Shown: positions 1 through 9,467 of the stretch, in pieces
Layout: each line of letters begins with the position of its first letter
How positions within the stretch are numbered: position 1 is the first letter of the stretch
Assembly: GCF_017968845.1 (NCBI RefSeq)
Contig: NZ_CP072876.1
Location: forward strand, 744,001 to 808,000
Source: Microbacterium sp. NIBRBAC000506063
Lineage (GTDB): Bacteria; Actinomycetota; Actinomycetes; Actinomycetales; Microbacteriaceae
Reading direction: 5' to 3'
Length of the DNA: 64,000 bases
Translations under genes and position numbers: made by a program
Notes under the pieces: model-generated
What the model saw: only the letters and a program-made list of their open reading frames with translations
What the model was told of the DNA's origin: nothing
Database searches by the model: none

Positions 1-614
1 CGAGAGGCTCGTTGACGACGGTGACGAGTCCGAGTTCCGATGCGCGCAGAAGGATGTCGTAGTCCTCACCGTAGCTGCGCGGCAGCTCCTCGTCGATAAG
101 CCCGAGTTCTCCCTGGAGCACCTCGCGCCGGAACATCAGGCTCGAGGAGTGCAGGCCGGGGTTTCGGTTGCGGAGGAAGGCCTCATGATCGAGCTCCTCG
201 CTCGGCACGAGACGCACGTGGCGGTTCTCGCCGTCATCGACGACCATCGCCGTGCCGACGACGATCGCCTCAGGGCTCTCTTCGAAACGACGCAACTGCG
301 CGGAGAGTTTCCCGGGCAGCCACTCATCGTCGTCGTCCAGGAACGCCACGAGCCGGCCGACCGCCGCATCAATTCCCGAGTTGCGGGCGCCCGCGAGCCC
401 GCGACTGCGCCCGTTCTCGATTCCTCGGACCGTCCATCCGTCGGGCGGGCGACGTCGGGCACGTCCACGGGCAGGCGTCGAAGACGATGATGACCTCGCC
501 GGTCGCATCCGACTCCTGCGCGAGCACGCTCTCGACAGCGAGCTTCATCAGCTCCGGACGCGCATGGGTCGGAACGACGACGGACACGTCGACCCCGGCT
601 CTGTCAGGCATCAT
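1..614 (-). CDS. Family 2 glycosyltransferase, C-terminus beyond window, frame-broken
   Basis: A GT-A fold glycosyltransferase, probably adding a sugar in extracellular polysaccharide synthesis. After the start come the GT2 opening VSVVVPTHARPELMKLAVES, then, in two other frames, ENGRSRGLAGARNSGIDAA and the metal-binding FLDDDDEWLPGKL. Two frame breaks lie near 440 and 480, both repairable by single bases, so I read this as one gene with sequence errors. The start at 614 is preceded by an AAGGGGGA ribosome site; a second ATG follows immediately at 611. The 3' end lies outside the window. Acceptor and donor cannot be predicted from what is visible. Confidence 0.82.
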
Positions 615-738
615 GCATTCCCCCTTGCATGGCTGAGTGGGCCGACCAAACCGGACCACCACCGCTACTATATCGACTACAGGTCTCTGGATGCTGCCGG
701 GGAAGGTGGTCGATGAGCCTGATGGGGAGGGGTCTCCG

Positions 739-1858
739 GTGCATCAGGAGAGTACAAGGCCACCTGTGAGGGTCGGCGTCATCGGCGTGGGAAAGATGGG
801 CCTGTCCCATCTGTCCATCGCGCGAGCGCTCCAGAACGTCGATCTGGTCGGAATCGTCGATGCGACCGACTATCTGCTCGACGTGCTTCACAAGTACACC
901 GGCGTGACGACGTTCTCGTCCTTGGAGAAGCTGCTCGACCAGGCCCGCCCTGACGCGGTGATCATCGCCACGCCGACGGGGTCCCACGCGGAGCTCGTGC
1001 GATCGGCGCTCGAGCGCGGTGTCCATGTGTTCTGCGAGAAGCCCCTCACCCTCAGCGCCGACGAGTCCGTCGAGCTCGCGCGTCTTGCGGATGCCCGAGG
1101 ACTGGTCGCACAGGTCGGCTACCACAACCGCTTCATCGCCACGTTCCAGGAGGTCAAGCGTCTTCTCGAAGCCGGTGCCATCGGGCGCGTGCGGCACGTG
1201 CTCGCGGAGGCCTACGGACCGGTGGTGCTGAAGCCGAAGGGCTCCACCTGGCGCAGCAGACGCAACACCGGAGGCGGTTGCCTCTACGACTACGCTGCGC
1301 ACCCCTCGACCTCGTCCATTGGTACTTGGGCGACCCCCTCACCGTGCGCGGTTCCTCGCTCAACAGCATCTTCTCTGCCGATATCGACGATGAGGTCTAT
1401 TCGACGCTCGGCTATGCGGACGACGTGACCGTGCAGCTGTCGGTCAACTGGTCAGACGAGTCCTATCGCAAGATGTCCACCTCGGTCACGGTCGCCGGAT
1501 CCATGGGACGCATCGTCGCCGACCGCCAGGAGATCCGCGTGTATCTGCGCGACGAGGCGCCCATCCCGGACGGCTACCGTGAAGGATGGAACATCGCCTA
1601 CACGACCGACCTCACCGAACCCGTGTCGTTCTATCTTCGAGGCGAGGAGTATAGCGCCCAACTGGAGAGCTTCGTCGATGCGGTGCACGCTGGCGAGACG
1701 AGGGCGCGGCAGAACGACTTCACCAGTGCTGCGGCGACGGACCGGGTGATCGAAAGGATCATGCAGGACGCCGCTGAACCGCAGACGCACGAGGTCGAGA
1801 CACCCGCACCCGCCGCTGCTCCACGACGACGGAGGCTCGGATGGGGAAGAGCGCATGA
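739..1858 (+). CDS. Gfo/Idh/MocA-family NAD(P)-dependent oxidoreductase (frame-broken)
   Basis: A sugar or inositol dehydrogenase-type enzyme. The Rossmann motif GVIGVGKMGLSH is near the N-terminus, VIIATPTGSH follows, and FCEKPLTLSADE holds the EKP motif that carries the catalytic lysine. A break near 1308 (an ACCCCT run needing one more C) changes frame; the protein then continues through SFYLRGEEYSAQLESFVDAV. A second single-base loss between about 1750 and 1850 would put the stop at 1856-1858, overlapping the next start as ATGA. The GTG start at 739 has a GGGGAGGGG site six bases upstream. The neighbours suggest a role in making a nucleotide sugar or modified sugar for surface polysaccharide; the substrate is unknown. 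Confidence 0.85.
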
Positions 1859-2757
1859 ACCAGGACACCGCTCCGATGGATCTTCTGCTCCTCGGCGACA
1901 ACCAGTTCTTCGGCATCAACCACATGTCGGAGGAGAAGGCGCGCGCACAGGCGATCCGGTTCCAGGACACGCAGGCGATCATCGATGTGGTCGACATCGC
2001 CCTGGACCACGGCATCCGCACCCTCATGTGCACCACGCACGATCGCATCGCCGAGGTGTGCGACCACATGCGAGCGAACCCCGAGCGCTACGCGGGCTAC
2101 CGGTTCCATCCGTGCATGCCCTACGCGCACAAGTACGCCAATGCCGTCACCGATCACGGCATGCTCGGCGCGGTGAGGCAGTTCCTCCCCGACGAGGGCC
2201 TGTTCGATGCGGCGATGCGCGGAGGCAAGTCGTTCATGCGCAAGGACATCGAGGGCATCATCACGCTGCTCGTCGATGCCGAGATGAAGATGTTCCGAGA
2301 CCTCAACACCCCGGTGATCTTCCTGCAGAACGTCGTGGTCGATCTTCTTCTCGGCCTGGGCTTCGACGAGGCGTTCGCCATCTTCGCGCGCCATGTACGG
2401 GAGCGGTACCAGGCGGAGCCGGGCTTCATCACGATGAACCTGCCGATGCTGCTCGATTCCCTCGATCGCGTCGGAATCGTGAACCCGATCGTCTGCGCCA
2501 ACATCAACGAGCTCGGCTTCCGCATGTCCGGCGGGATCGAGGCGTATCAGACGGCTCTCCGTGAGCGCCCGTTCCGCCCCGTGGCGATGTCCGTCTTCGC
2601 CTCGGGCGCGATCGCGCCACGACCCGCGCTGACCTGGATCCATGATCACGCGAACGTCGAGTCCATCGTGTTCGGCGCCTCGTCTCGGGCGTCGATCAGC
2701 AGCACCGTAGAGCTCGCGACCGAGCTCTGGGGCGAGAGCCGGCTGCAGCTCCCGTAG
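1855..2757 (+). CDS. Conserved hypothetical protein of the polysaccharide cluster, TIM-barrel-like
   Basis: An intact 300-residue protein that I do not recognise by name. It begins MDLLLLGDNQFFGINHMSEE, has alternating hydrophobic strands and amphipathic helices, and contains HGIRTLMCTTHDRI, CMPYAHKYANAV and the late segment PVAMSVFASGAIAPRPAL followed by SIVFGASSRASI. This strand-helix pattern resembles the (beta/alpha)8 barrels of aldo/keto reductases or aldolases, but I see no diagnostic catalytic motif. Its start overlaps the end of the oxidoreductase gene, so the two are probably translated together and act in one step. There is no signal peptide or membrane segment. Confidence 0.7.
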   Translation: MNQDTAPMDLLLLGDNQFFGINHMSEEKARAQAIRFQDTQAIIDVVDIALDHGIRTLMCTTHDRIAEVCDHMRANPERYAGYRFHPCMPYAHKYANAVTDHGMLGAVRQFLPDEGLFDAAMRGGKSFMRKDIEGIITLLVDAEMKMFRDLNTPVIFLQNVVVDLLLGLGFDEAFAIFARHVRERYQAEPGFITMNLPMLLDSLDRVGIVNPIVCANINELGFRMSGGIEAYQTALRERPFRPVAMSVFASGAIAPRPALTWIHDHANVESIVFGASSRASISSTVELATELWGESRLQLP

Positions 2758-2880
2758 CAGTTCCTAACGTTTTCATACCGGTTTCACTCAGGTTCACCTG
2801 GCATACTCCCCTGCAACCCCGAAGCAGGTCTCGACCGGCATGCACCCGGCAACCGGGAGCACCTGCATAAAAACCCTGGT

Positions 2881-4538
2881 ATGAAGCGCAAAAACTCCCC
2901 CTGAAACTGTTCACCGCCGCCGCCGGAATCGTCACCATCGCGATCACCGGCTTCGCACTTCCCGCTCACGCCGGCGATGCCGCCGCACCTCGCACCCAGG
3001 TCTCTTGGGTCAAGCAGGAGTTGTTGCCGGCCGCATCCGAGTGGTCGTACTGGAGCTCGACGACGGCCCCGACATCCCGCTGGCGAACGGGAAATGTGGA
3101 TTGGCCCACCGGAACCGCGCCGTTCGCGCGCGGGATCGGGATCGGTCACGTCAACACCGTACTCACGCCCTTCAGCGGTTCTGCCCCACTGGCGACCTAC
3201 TTCCGGACCGACGTCACGCTGACCCGCGACCTGCCCGAGACAGCCAAGATCACCACATGGGCCGACGACGGCATCGTGGCCTATGTCAACGGACGTGAGG
3301 TCGGACGCAGCAACGTCGCCCGGGGCGGTCACTCCGACGACCTACGCGACGCGGGCGCCCCAGACGGCCAACGCGAAGCAGAACCAGGTGACCTTCACCG
3401 TGCCGAAGCGATTCTGGAAGCCGGGGACGAACGTGGTCTCTTTCCAGGTCGCCTCCAACTGGCGCGCCACCCACAACATCTCCTTCGACGCATCGATCAC
3501 CCGTCTCGACCGCGTCGACGTGGCGCCCGAGACCCCCGCGCCCACGCCGGATCCCACCCCGAGCGCACCGGCACCCGCCCCCGAGCCGAGCCTCGAGCCC
3601 ACACCGGACCCCAGCCGAGCGTGCCCGCACCGAAGCCGAGCGCTCCGGCTCCGGCACCCGCTCCGGAGCCGGCTCCGCCGGCCACGACCCTGCCCGACGC
3701 GAATGTCCCGGATGGGGCGAGCCGACGTGGCGTGACGAGTTCAGCTACGTCGACCCGGCGACCAACCGCCCGGCCGTCGACCCCGAGAAGTGGAACGTTC
3801 GCGGGCGCGACGACCTCGGGCTGCTCCCCGATGCGGCGGTCGTCGACCGCGGTCAGGTCACCGTCGAGGACGGCATCCTGCATATTCGCGCTGACTGGCT
3901 CGACAATCCCGTGGCGAGGCCGGCCAACCAGGCCGGGCCCCGGGAGATCTGGCATAAGACGGGCTACCTCGACCAGCGTTCGCTGCGCACCGGCGATGTG
4001 TCGGTCGCCCAGCAATACGGACGCTGGGAGATCCGCGCGAAGACCCCGACGGGGCCGCAGACGTACGGGTCCCTGGCCGCATTCTGGCTGCGCAACAGCC
4101 AGTCAGGCGAGATCGACATCATGGAGGCCTGGGATACGACCAGCGAGGCATGCGCGACCAGCGTATCGACACCGCGACGACCACCGTTCACACCCACACA
4201 TCGACCCCCGGCTCCAACGCCAAGTACGCATGGACCCACTCCGAGATCGGCGGCCCGTCGAAGGTGTGGCAGGACTTCCACACCTACGCCTTCGAGTACA
4301 CCCCTCGTACGCGGCGATCATCGTCGATGGCGTCGAGTTGACGCGAGTCACTCCCGCGACGCATCCGAACCTGTGGGATCAGCGCTATTTCGGCACACCG
4401 CTGCACATGCGCCTGAATCTTCACGTCGGCCCATCAGCCCTGTACTGGGGCATCCCGGACCCTTCGAACAAGCAGGCCACGCAGAACCTGGACTTCCAGA
4501 TCGACTACGTGCGCATGTGGACCTACGAGGGGAACTGA
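2881..4538 (+). CDS. Secreted GH16 endo-glycosidase with N-terminal beta-sandwich module (frame-broken)
   Basis: A secreted glycoside hydrolase family 16 enzyme, the family of laminarinases and lichenases. The start MKRKNSP is cut off by a stop at 2910 unless the C5 run there is C6; the repaired frame gives the signal peptide KLFTAAAGIVTIAITGFALP with AHA cleavage. A beta-sandwich module follows (WSYWSSTTAP, LATYFRTDVTLT, IVAYVNGREVGRSN), then a Pro/Thr/Ala linker, then the GH16 domain with the catalytic EIDIME motif at 4109-4126. The C-terminal strands VDGVELTRVTP and IDYVRMWTYEGN are typical. At least five frame breaks occur. Its position suggests trimming or release of the polysaccharide made by the neighbouring genes. 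No good ribosome site precedes the ATG. Confidence 0.8.
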
Positions 4539-4549
4539 CCGCCGAACGC

Positions 4550-5653
4550 CTATGAGGCGGACTGGCCCTTGACCGCCTTGATGACGACGGATTCGCCCGC
4601 CAGCATCGGACGAGAGCCGCTCCCCGACGGGAGCGGCTCCTCGTCGATGTCGTCACCGGACTTCTCCGTGGCGTCTTGGGTGCTGTCTTCGGTCTCCGAC
4701 TCGGCGTCGTTGAGCTCGGCTTCTTCGATGGAATCCAGGTCGAGGATGTCATCGTCCTCGACGACGTCGGCTTCAGCCGCTTCGCTCTGGGTGTCGTCGC
4801 CCTCGTCCCGCTGGGCATCGGCCACGATCACCCCGTCATCCGCATCCGCAACCGCATCCGACGCAGCGGAGGCCAGGACGCTCGCCTGCGTCTTCTTTCC
4901 CCGACTGTAGATCCGCTCCGGGGCGCTGCGATAGCGGGAGACGAGGAGTGCCGCAATGCCGCCCAGCAGTAGTCCGAGGAACAGACCGGCCGCGACGAAG
5001 ACGAGCACCGAGGGTCGATTCGAATCGGTCGTCGCTGTGGCCGGTGTGATGAGGATCCCCGAGAAGAAGGGCATCGCCGCGAGACGCGCCTGCTGATCGA
5101 GAAGCGCCTGCAACTGCTGCTGAGTCGCAGCACGTTCGCTGCTGTCGGCCGGCTGCGAGTCGGCGAGCGCCCGAAGCTGCTGGATGGAACCGGTGAGATC
5201 CTCAACCGCCTGTTCCACGACGGTTCGCGCGTTGACGGTTCGCTGCTCTCCGTACGCAGTCGCCATCGCATTCGCCCAGTCGGCGGAACGCTGAGGGTCC
5301 CGCGTGGTCACCTCGAAGATGAGGACCTGCGAGCCTCGCGGCACCTGGATCACGGTCGCATTGCGCAACGAGGCGACAGATGTGCCTCCGAGTGCTTCCG
5401 AAGCGCGCTCGAGGACCGCGGTCGACGTGGCGACGACGCGCTCGGTCTCCATGTTCACCGAAGACGATGCCGTCCCCGACGAGAGGACGCTGATCGGCTC
5501 GACGGTGTGCTGAGCCGAGGACGTGTAGGTCTGCGGGTACAGGGCGAAGGACAGGAGCCCGCCACCGGCGCACACGATCACTGTGAGCACCAGCACCCAC
5601 CACGACTTCATCAGGCCTCGATAGAGGTCCTCCAGCGTCCAATGTGCCGCCAC
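4550..5653 (-). CDS. Wzz/chain-length-determinant-like polysaccharide co-polymerase
   Basis: A 367-residue two-helix membrane protein. The N-terminus MAAHWTLEDLYRGLMKSW leads into a first membrane segment at about residues 18-38; an extracellular region with coiled-coil character (QQQLQALLDQQARL) follows, and a second membrane segment lies near 208-232. This hairpin topology is that of Wzz-like proteins that set polymer length. The C-terminal 120 residues are an unusual acidic Ser/Asp/Glu-rich cytoplasmic tail; no Tyr kinase domain or Walker motif is present. The GTG start at 5653 has a GGGAGG site. It is convergent with the GH16 gene (11-bp gap). Confidence 0.8.
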   Translation of the reverse strand: MAAHWTLEDLYRGLMKSWWVLVLTVIVCAGGGLLSFALYPQTYTSSAQHTVEPISVLSSGTASSSVNMETERVVATSTAVLERASEALGGTSVASLRNATVIQVPRGSQVLIFEVTTRDPQRSADWANAMATAYGEQRTVNARTVVEQAVEDLTGSIQQLRALADSQPADSSERAATQQQLQALLDQQARLAAMPFFSGILITPATATTDSNRPSVLVFVAAGLFLGLLLGGIAALLVSRYRSAPERIYSRGKKTQASVLASAASDAVADADDGVIVADAQRDEGDDTQSEAAEADVVEDDDILDLDSIEEAELNDAESETEDSTQDATEKSGDDIDEEPLPSGSGSRPMLAGESVVIKAVKGQSAS

Positions 5654-5747
5654 CGGCGCCTCCCGCTCCCTCGGTTACGACTGTGTCTCAGCTGCGAGAC
5701 GAACTTCAGCAAGACACCAGCGTTACCCTGCAGTCTACAAGCTCCAC

Positions 5748-7100
5748 CTATCGGCGCTTCGCGGCGGGTGGTGGCTCGACGTCGGAGATCACAAGACGCG
5801 CTTTGCCGCCGACCGCCTCGATCGACTCGACGGCGACGGGCGTCACCGGTACTTCGTTGCCCAGGAAGCCCTCGAGCATCCGCGCCACGGTCGATGCGGC
5901 TTCCGCGCCGTCTTCCCCCGGACGCGAGACGTAGAGCAGGTCCACGTGATAGTCGTTCCCCTGACGGATCTGGAAGCTCGTCACCGTTCTCGACCACTGG
6001 TTGAAGATTCCGCCGAGTCCCCCGCTCACAACGAGGCCGCTCGGCGAACGGAGGACGTCGGCGATCCTTCCGTCGAGCGCAGTGATGCGGTCGAGCGACC
6101 TCCCGCACGCGCACGCGCCTTCGATGACCGAGCTCCGGTCGCCGATAGCGTACCGGACGAGCGGGAAGGCACGGTTGTCGAGATCGGTCACGAGCACATC
6201 GCCGACCTGTCCGGGGGCGAGCATCCGATCGCCGGCGCCGACGATGTCCACCCTGCGCCGGTCCGAGAGCACATGCAGGCCGTCCTGTGCGGCGCATTCG
6301 GCCGCGATCCACGGCACCTCCGCGCTGCGGTAGGTGTCGAACACGGGCGCGCCCAGCCGGGACTCGATGAACTCGCGCTGCCCCGCCTGCAGCATCGACG
6401 CCGTCACGGAGACCGCTGTGAGCCCGCGCAGCGGCTCGGACGGTGCGATGCTCGCCGCGAAGTCGTAAGCGGCTTCCACGTAGCCGACGAGAAGTGCAGG
6501 GCGCGTGCGCCGGACCTGCCGGACGAACCTCTCCCTGGCCTCCGGTGTCGTCCCTCTCGCGTCCAGCAGCAGGTGCCGCGTCGGCCACCACTCCAGGTCG
6601 TACAGCAGTCTCTTCGCGCCTGTGCGCGACTGCCGGTAGATGAAGGCGGCGTCATCACCCGGGTGCACGCCCCACCAGGAGTAGATCCGCCACCAGAGGG
6701 CCGCCACCGGCGCCTGGCGATCGTTGTAGACGAGCAGCGGCCTGCCCGTGCTGCCTCCGGTGCGCGACGGCAGTCGATCACGGGCAGTGCCGTCGACGGA
6801 TGCCGCATAGTCGGCGATCTCGTCCTTGGTCAGCCGTGGCAGCGCATCGAAGTTGCGCGGATCCTCGAGATCTGCCGCGGTGAAGCCGGCCGCACCGTAC
6901 TTGTCGCGGTAGAAATCGAAGTTGTCGAAGGCGTGCCGAGCGATCCTCGCGCTGCGGCGGTCGCGAAGTTCGCGCGCCCTCCCCGGCTCCAGTCGCTCGG
7001 CCGCCAGCATGTCGCGAAGAGCTGCTCGATCGGCGCGCATGAGCAGGCGCGACTTCATCGCGAAGATCCGCTGCTTGACTGTCGGCCTCGAGGTGATCAT
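5748..7100 (-). CDS. CapK/PaaK-like adenylate-forming enzyme of capsule cluster
   Basis: A 450-residue cytoplasmic protein of the phenylacetate-CoA ligase/CapK group, enzymes that activate a carboxylate with ATP. The adenylation signature is RTGGSTGRPLLVY; later come TYRSAEVPWIAAECA and RYAIGDRSSVIEGACACGRSLDRI, the latter resembling the conserved (Y/R)xxGD region and Cys pair of this family. Members occur in polysaccharide clusters, where their role is poorly known. The start at 7100 lacks a clear ribosome site; MKSRLLM at 7058 is an alternative. The gene is intact. Confidence 0.78.
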   Translation of the reverse strand: MITSRPTVKQRIFAMKSRLLMRADRAALRDMLAAERLEPGRARELRDRRSARIARHAFDNFDFYRDKYGAAGFTAADLEDPRNFDALPRLTKDEIADYAASVDGTARDRLPSRTGGSTGRPLLVYNDRQAPVAALWWRIYSWWGVHPGDDAAFIYRQSRTGAKRLLYDLEWWPTRHLLLDARGTTPEARERFVRQVRRTRPALLVGYVEAAYDFAASIAPSEPLRGLTAVSVTASMLQAGQREFIESRLGAPVFDTYRSAEVPWIAAECAAQDGLHVLSDRRRVDIVGAGDRMLAPGQVGDVLVTDLDNRAFPLVRYAIGDRSSVIEGACACGRSLDRITALDGRIADVLRSPSGLVVSGGLGGIFNQWSRTVTSFQIRQGNDYHVDLLYVSRPGEDGAEAASTVARMLEGFLGNEVPVTPVAVESIEAVGGKARLVISDVEPPPAAKRR

Positions 7101-7252
7101 GGTGCACCGATGGTATCGCTTGCGCCGGTGCTCGTGATTCGACGGATTCCCGTGCACAATCCCGCACACCGGGTATCATGACGAGATGCGGCTGTGGGAG
7201 CCGCTGGCGGATGGGGATCCGCTTTTTGGGGAGTTTGTGATCTGGGGAGATC

Positions 7253-7708
7253 ATGGGGACACGTATCGGCTATGCCGCCGGTGCCTTCGACATGTTCCAT
7301 GTCGGGCATCTGAATCTGCTTCGGCACGCCAAAGAGAACTGCGATCTTCTGATCGCCGGGGTCGTCAGCGACGAGATGCTGCGCGTCTCGAAGGGCATCG
7401 AAACGGTGATCCCGACCGCCGAGCGCGTCGAGATCGTCCGCGCGATCGGTTTCGTCGACGACGTGCACGTCGAGACGGTGCCGAGCAAGCTCGACACCTG
7501 GCGCGAGGTCGGCTTCACGCACTTCTTCAAGGGCGACGACTGGCGCGGCACAGAGAAGGGCAGGATGCTCGAGCGCGAATTCGCCACCGTCGGTGTCGAG
7601 GTCGTCTACTTCCCCTACACCGCGCACACGTCGAGCACGCGCCTGCGTACGGCGCTGGATGTGATCAACGGCGTCGCGTCGCCGGCCGAGATGGCCGTCC
7701 TCACCTGA
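7253..7708 (+). CDS. TagD-like glycerol-3-phosphate cytidylyltransferase
   Basis: A 151-residue nucleotidyltransferase of the cytidylyltransferase superfamily. GAFDMFHVGHLNLLRHAKE holds the HxGH nucleotide-binding motif, and TAHTSSTRLRTAL corresponds to the C-terminal (I)SSTxIR motif. Such enzymes make CDP-glycerol or a related CDP-polyol from CTP. A GGGGAGA site precedes the start. The gene supplies an activated precursor to the surrounding polysaccharide or teichoic-acid-like pathway. It is intact and ends only six bases from the convergent glycosyltransferase gene. Confidence 0.85.
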   Translation: MGTRIGYAAGAFDMFHVGHLNLLRHAKENCDLLIAGVVSDEMLRVSKGIETVIPTAERVEIVRAIGFVDDVHVETVPSKLDTWREVGFTHFFKGDDWRGTEKGRMLEREFATVGVEVVYFPYTAHTSSTRLRTALDVINGVASPAEMAVLT

Positions 7709-7714
7709 GCGGGG

Positions 7715-8874
7715 CTACAGCTCGCCCGGTCGCATGGCCTGCTCGTCGATCGCGCGGATGACGCGCTGCGTCGCCGTGTCCGCCCTCGGCTCACCACGGC
7801 GCGGCCGGTAGACGACGAGCGCGTGGAAGAGGAACCGCGCCAGGAACGCCGCCACGAGTGAGAGCGCCGCGGCAAGCACGACCGGCAGATGCCAGGTCTC
7901 GACCATGAGCGCCAGCAGCGGGATCCGCAGTGCGGCCTCGACGTTGTTGAAGGTGAACGACGACAGGAACCGCACTCGCAGGCCCGCCGCGCGGTCGCGC
8001 ATGTCGTGGAAGACGAACCGCTCCTGCAGCAGGAAGTTGCCGATGATGGTCACCTCGGCACCGACGATCGCCGCCCAGATGTACCCCACGCCCATGCTCG
8101 TCAGCGCCCAGATGATCCCGAGGTTCACGAGCGCCCCGAACAGCCCGATGAGCGCGAACCCCGACATCTTGCCGAAGCGCAGACGCGTGAGGTGCGCGAG
8201 GAAGGTCGCGCCCTGACGGAAGGTCGCCTTCGAGGTGCCGTGCCGCCGTTCCCCGAACGCCATGGGCACCTCGGCCTTGCGCAGGTCGGTGCGCGCGAGG
8301 ATCTCCAAGAGGATCTTGAACCCCTGAGGGCGCAGCCTGTCGAGATCCAGTCGGCTGCGGTCGACGAGGAAGAAACCGGTCATCGGGTCGCTCGTGCCCG
8401 CCAGCCGCAGCGGAAACATCGCCTTGGTGAGCACGGTCGACACCCTCGAGACGCCGAAGCGGATCGTCGTGCCGAGTCCGGTCGAGTCGCCGCCACCGAT
8501 GTAGCGGGAGGCCATGACGACATCGGCGTCGCCCCGCGCGTGCCGCTCGAGGAGGCGGGGAGGATCTCCGGCGGATGCTGCAGATCGCCGTCCATGACGA
8601 TGCAGACATCGGCGGATGCCGCCCCGAGACCGGCCACCACCGCACCGCCGAGGCCACCGACGTTCTCGTCTCGCCGGAGCAGCCTGACCGGCAGCGCGGC
8701 ATCCGATGCGACCCGCTCGATCTCGGCCGGGGTATCGTCGGTGCTGTCGTCGACGAAGAGGATCTCGGCGTCGTACCCGGCCAGCGCGGCGGTCGTGCGC
8801 GCGACGAGCTCGGACACGCTTTCGCGCTCGTTGAACGTCGGCACGATGACCGTGACGGCCTTCGCTGCGTCCAC
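7715..8874 (-). CDS. GT2 (DPM/DPG synthase-like) glycosyltransferase fused to GtrA (frame-broken)
   Basis: A two-domain membrane enzyme. Residues 1-240 are a polyprenyl-phosphate glycosyltransferase: VTVIVPTFNERESVSELV, FVDDSTDDT, VCIVMDGDLQHPPE and the late FKILLEILART. The C-terminal 130 residues form a GtrA-type domain with about four membrane helices (FALIGLFGALVNLGIIWAL, VVLAAALSLVAAFLARFLF). The frame changes near 8555 at a CCCC run that needs one more C. Such fusions make or flip polyprenyl-linked sugars used for glycosylating surface polymers. The start at 8874 is the first ATG before the GT2 motif. Confidence 0.85.
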
Positions 8875-8966
8875 GCTTCTCCTCCTCGTCCGCGCGCTCC
8901 GCAGAGCACGACATCCATCGTTTCATGCCCGGCGCCCGCCCGCGCACGCGACGGTATCCTGGAGGC

Positions 8967-9230
8967 ATGAGCACTCCTGCCGCTGACGCGATCACCATGT
9001 TCGGTGCCGAGTGGTGCGGCGACTGCCGCCGCACCAAGAAGCAGCTCGACGCGCTGGGGATCGAGTACACCTACGTCGATCTCGTCGCCGAGCCCGCCGC
9101 CGCCGACATCGCCAAGGAGATCTCCGGTCGCACGAACATCCCGGTGGTCGTGTACCCGGATGCCACGCACCACGTCGAGCCCTCCAACGCCGACGTCGAG
9201 GCGAAGCTGCGCGAGCTCTCGCTGATCTGA
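8967..9230 (+). CDS. Glutaredoxin-like thiol-disulfide oxidoreductase
   Basis: An 87-residue thioredoxin-fold protein with the redox centre WCGDC at residues 15-19, the cis-Pro segment TNIPVVVYP and no signal peptide, so cytosolic. It matches the actinobacterial mycoredoxin/glutaredoxin-like group, which uses mycothiol. The ATG at 8967 lies six bases after TATCCT; GGAGG is only one base from the ATG, too close to work normally, so the message is probably leaderless. Confidence 0.85.
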   Translation: MSTPAADAITMFGAEWCGDCRRTKKQLDALGIEYTYVDLVAEPAAADIAKEISGRTNIPVVVYPDATHHVEPSNADVEAKLRELSLI

Positions 9231-9316
9231 TCGGGCTCCGCGCTCCGTCGTTCCTCGTCGCGGGCGATCCCACCTCCCTCGGTCGTCGCTTCCGGCGGCC
9301 CCCACCCTCACGACCC

Positions 9317-9394
9317 GCATTTCTGGGACCGGTCCCGGAAAGACACGGTGCGCGACGCCGAAGGCTGAGTGCGCGGGACCGGTCCCAGAAATGC
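9317..9394. repeat. Perfect 20-bp inverted repeat, each arm containing a 12-bp palindrome
   Basis: The arm at 9317-9336 (GCATTTCTGGGACCGGTCCC) is the exact reverse complement of 9375-9394. The loop is 38 bases. Each arm contains the self-complementary GGGACCGGTCCC, so either arm can also fold alone. It lies in the 237-bp gap between the glutaredoxin and aldehyde dehydrogenase genes, with no T tract. It may be a REP-like element or protein-binding site; the rest of the gap shows no gene. Confidence 0.85.
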
Positions 9395-9467
9395 GCGACC
9401 GGATGCACCCCTACGCCGCCGCGCGGCGGACGACGTAGGCTGGAGTCCCCGCTCGAAGGAGGCGCCG

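Noticed and set aside
7186-7252. An upstream start at 7186 for the cytidylyltransferase
   Set aside because: That frame differs from the one with the HxGH motif; the GGGGAGA site fits the ATG at 7253.
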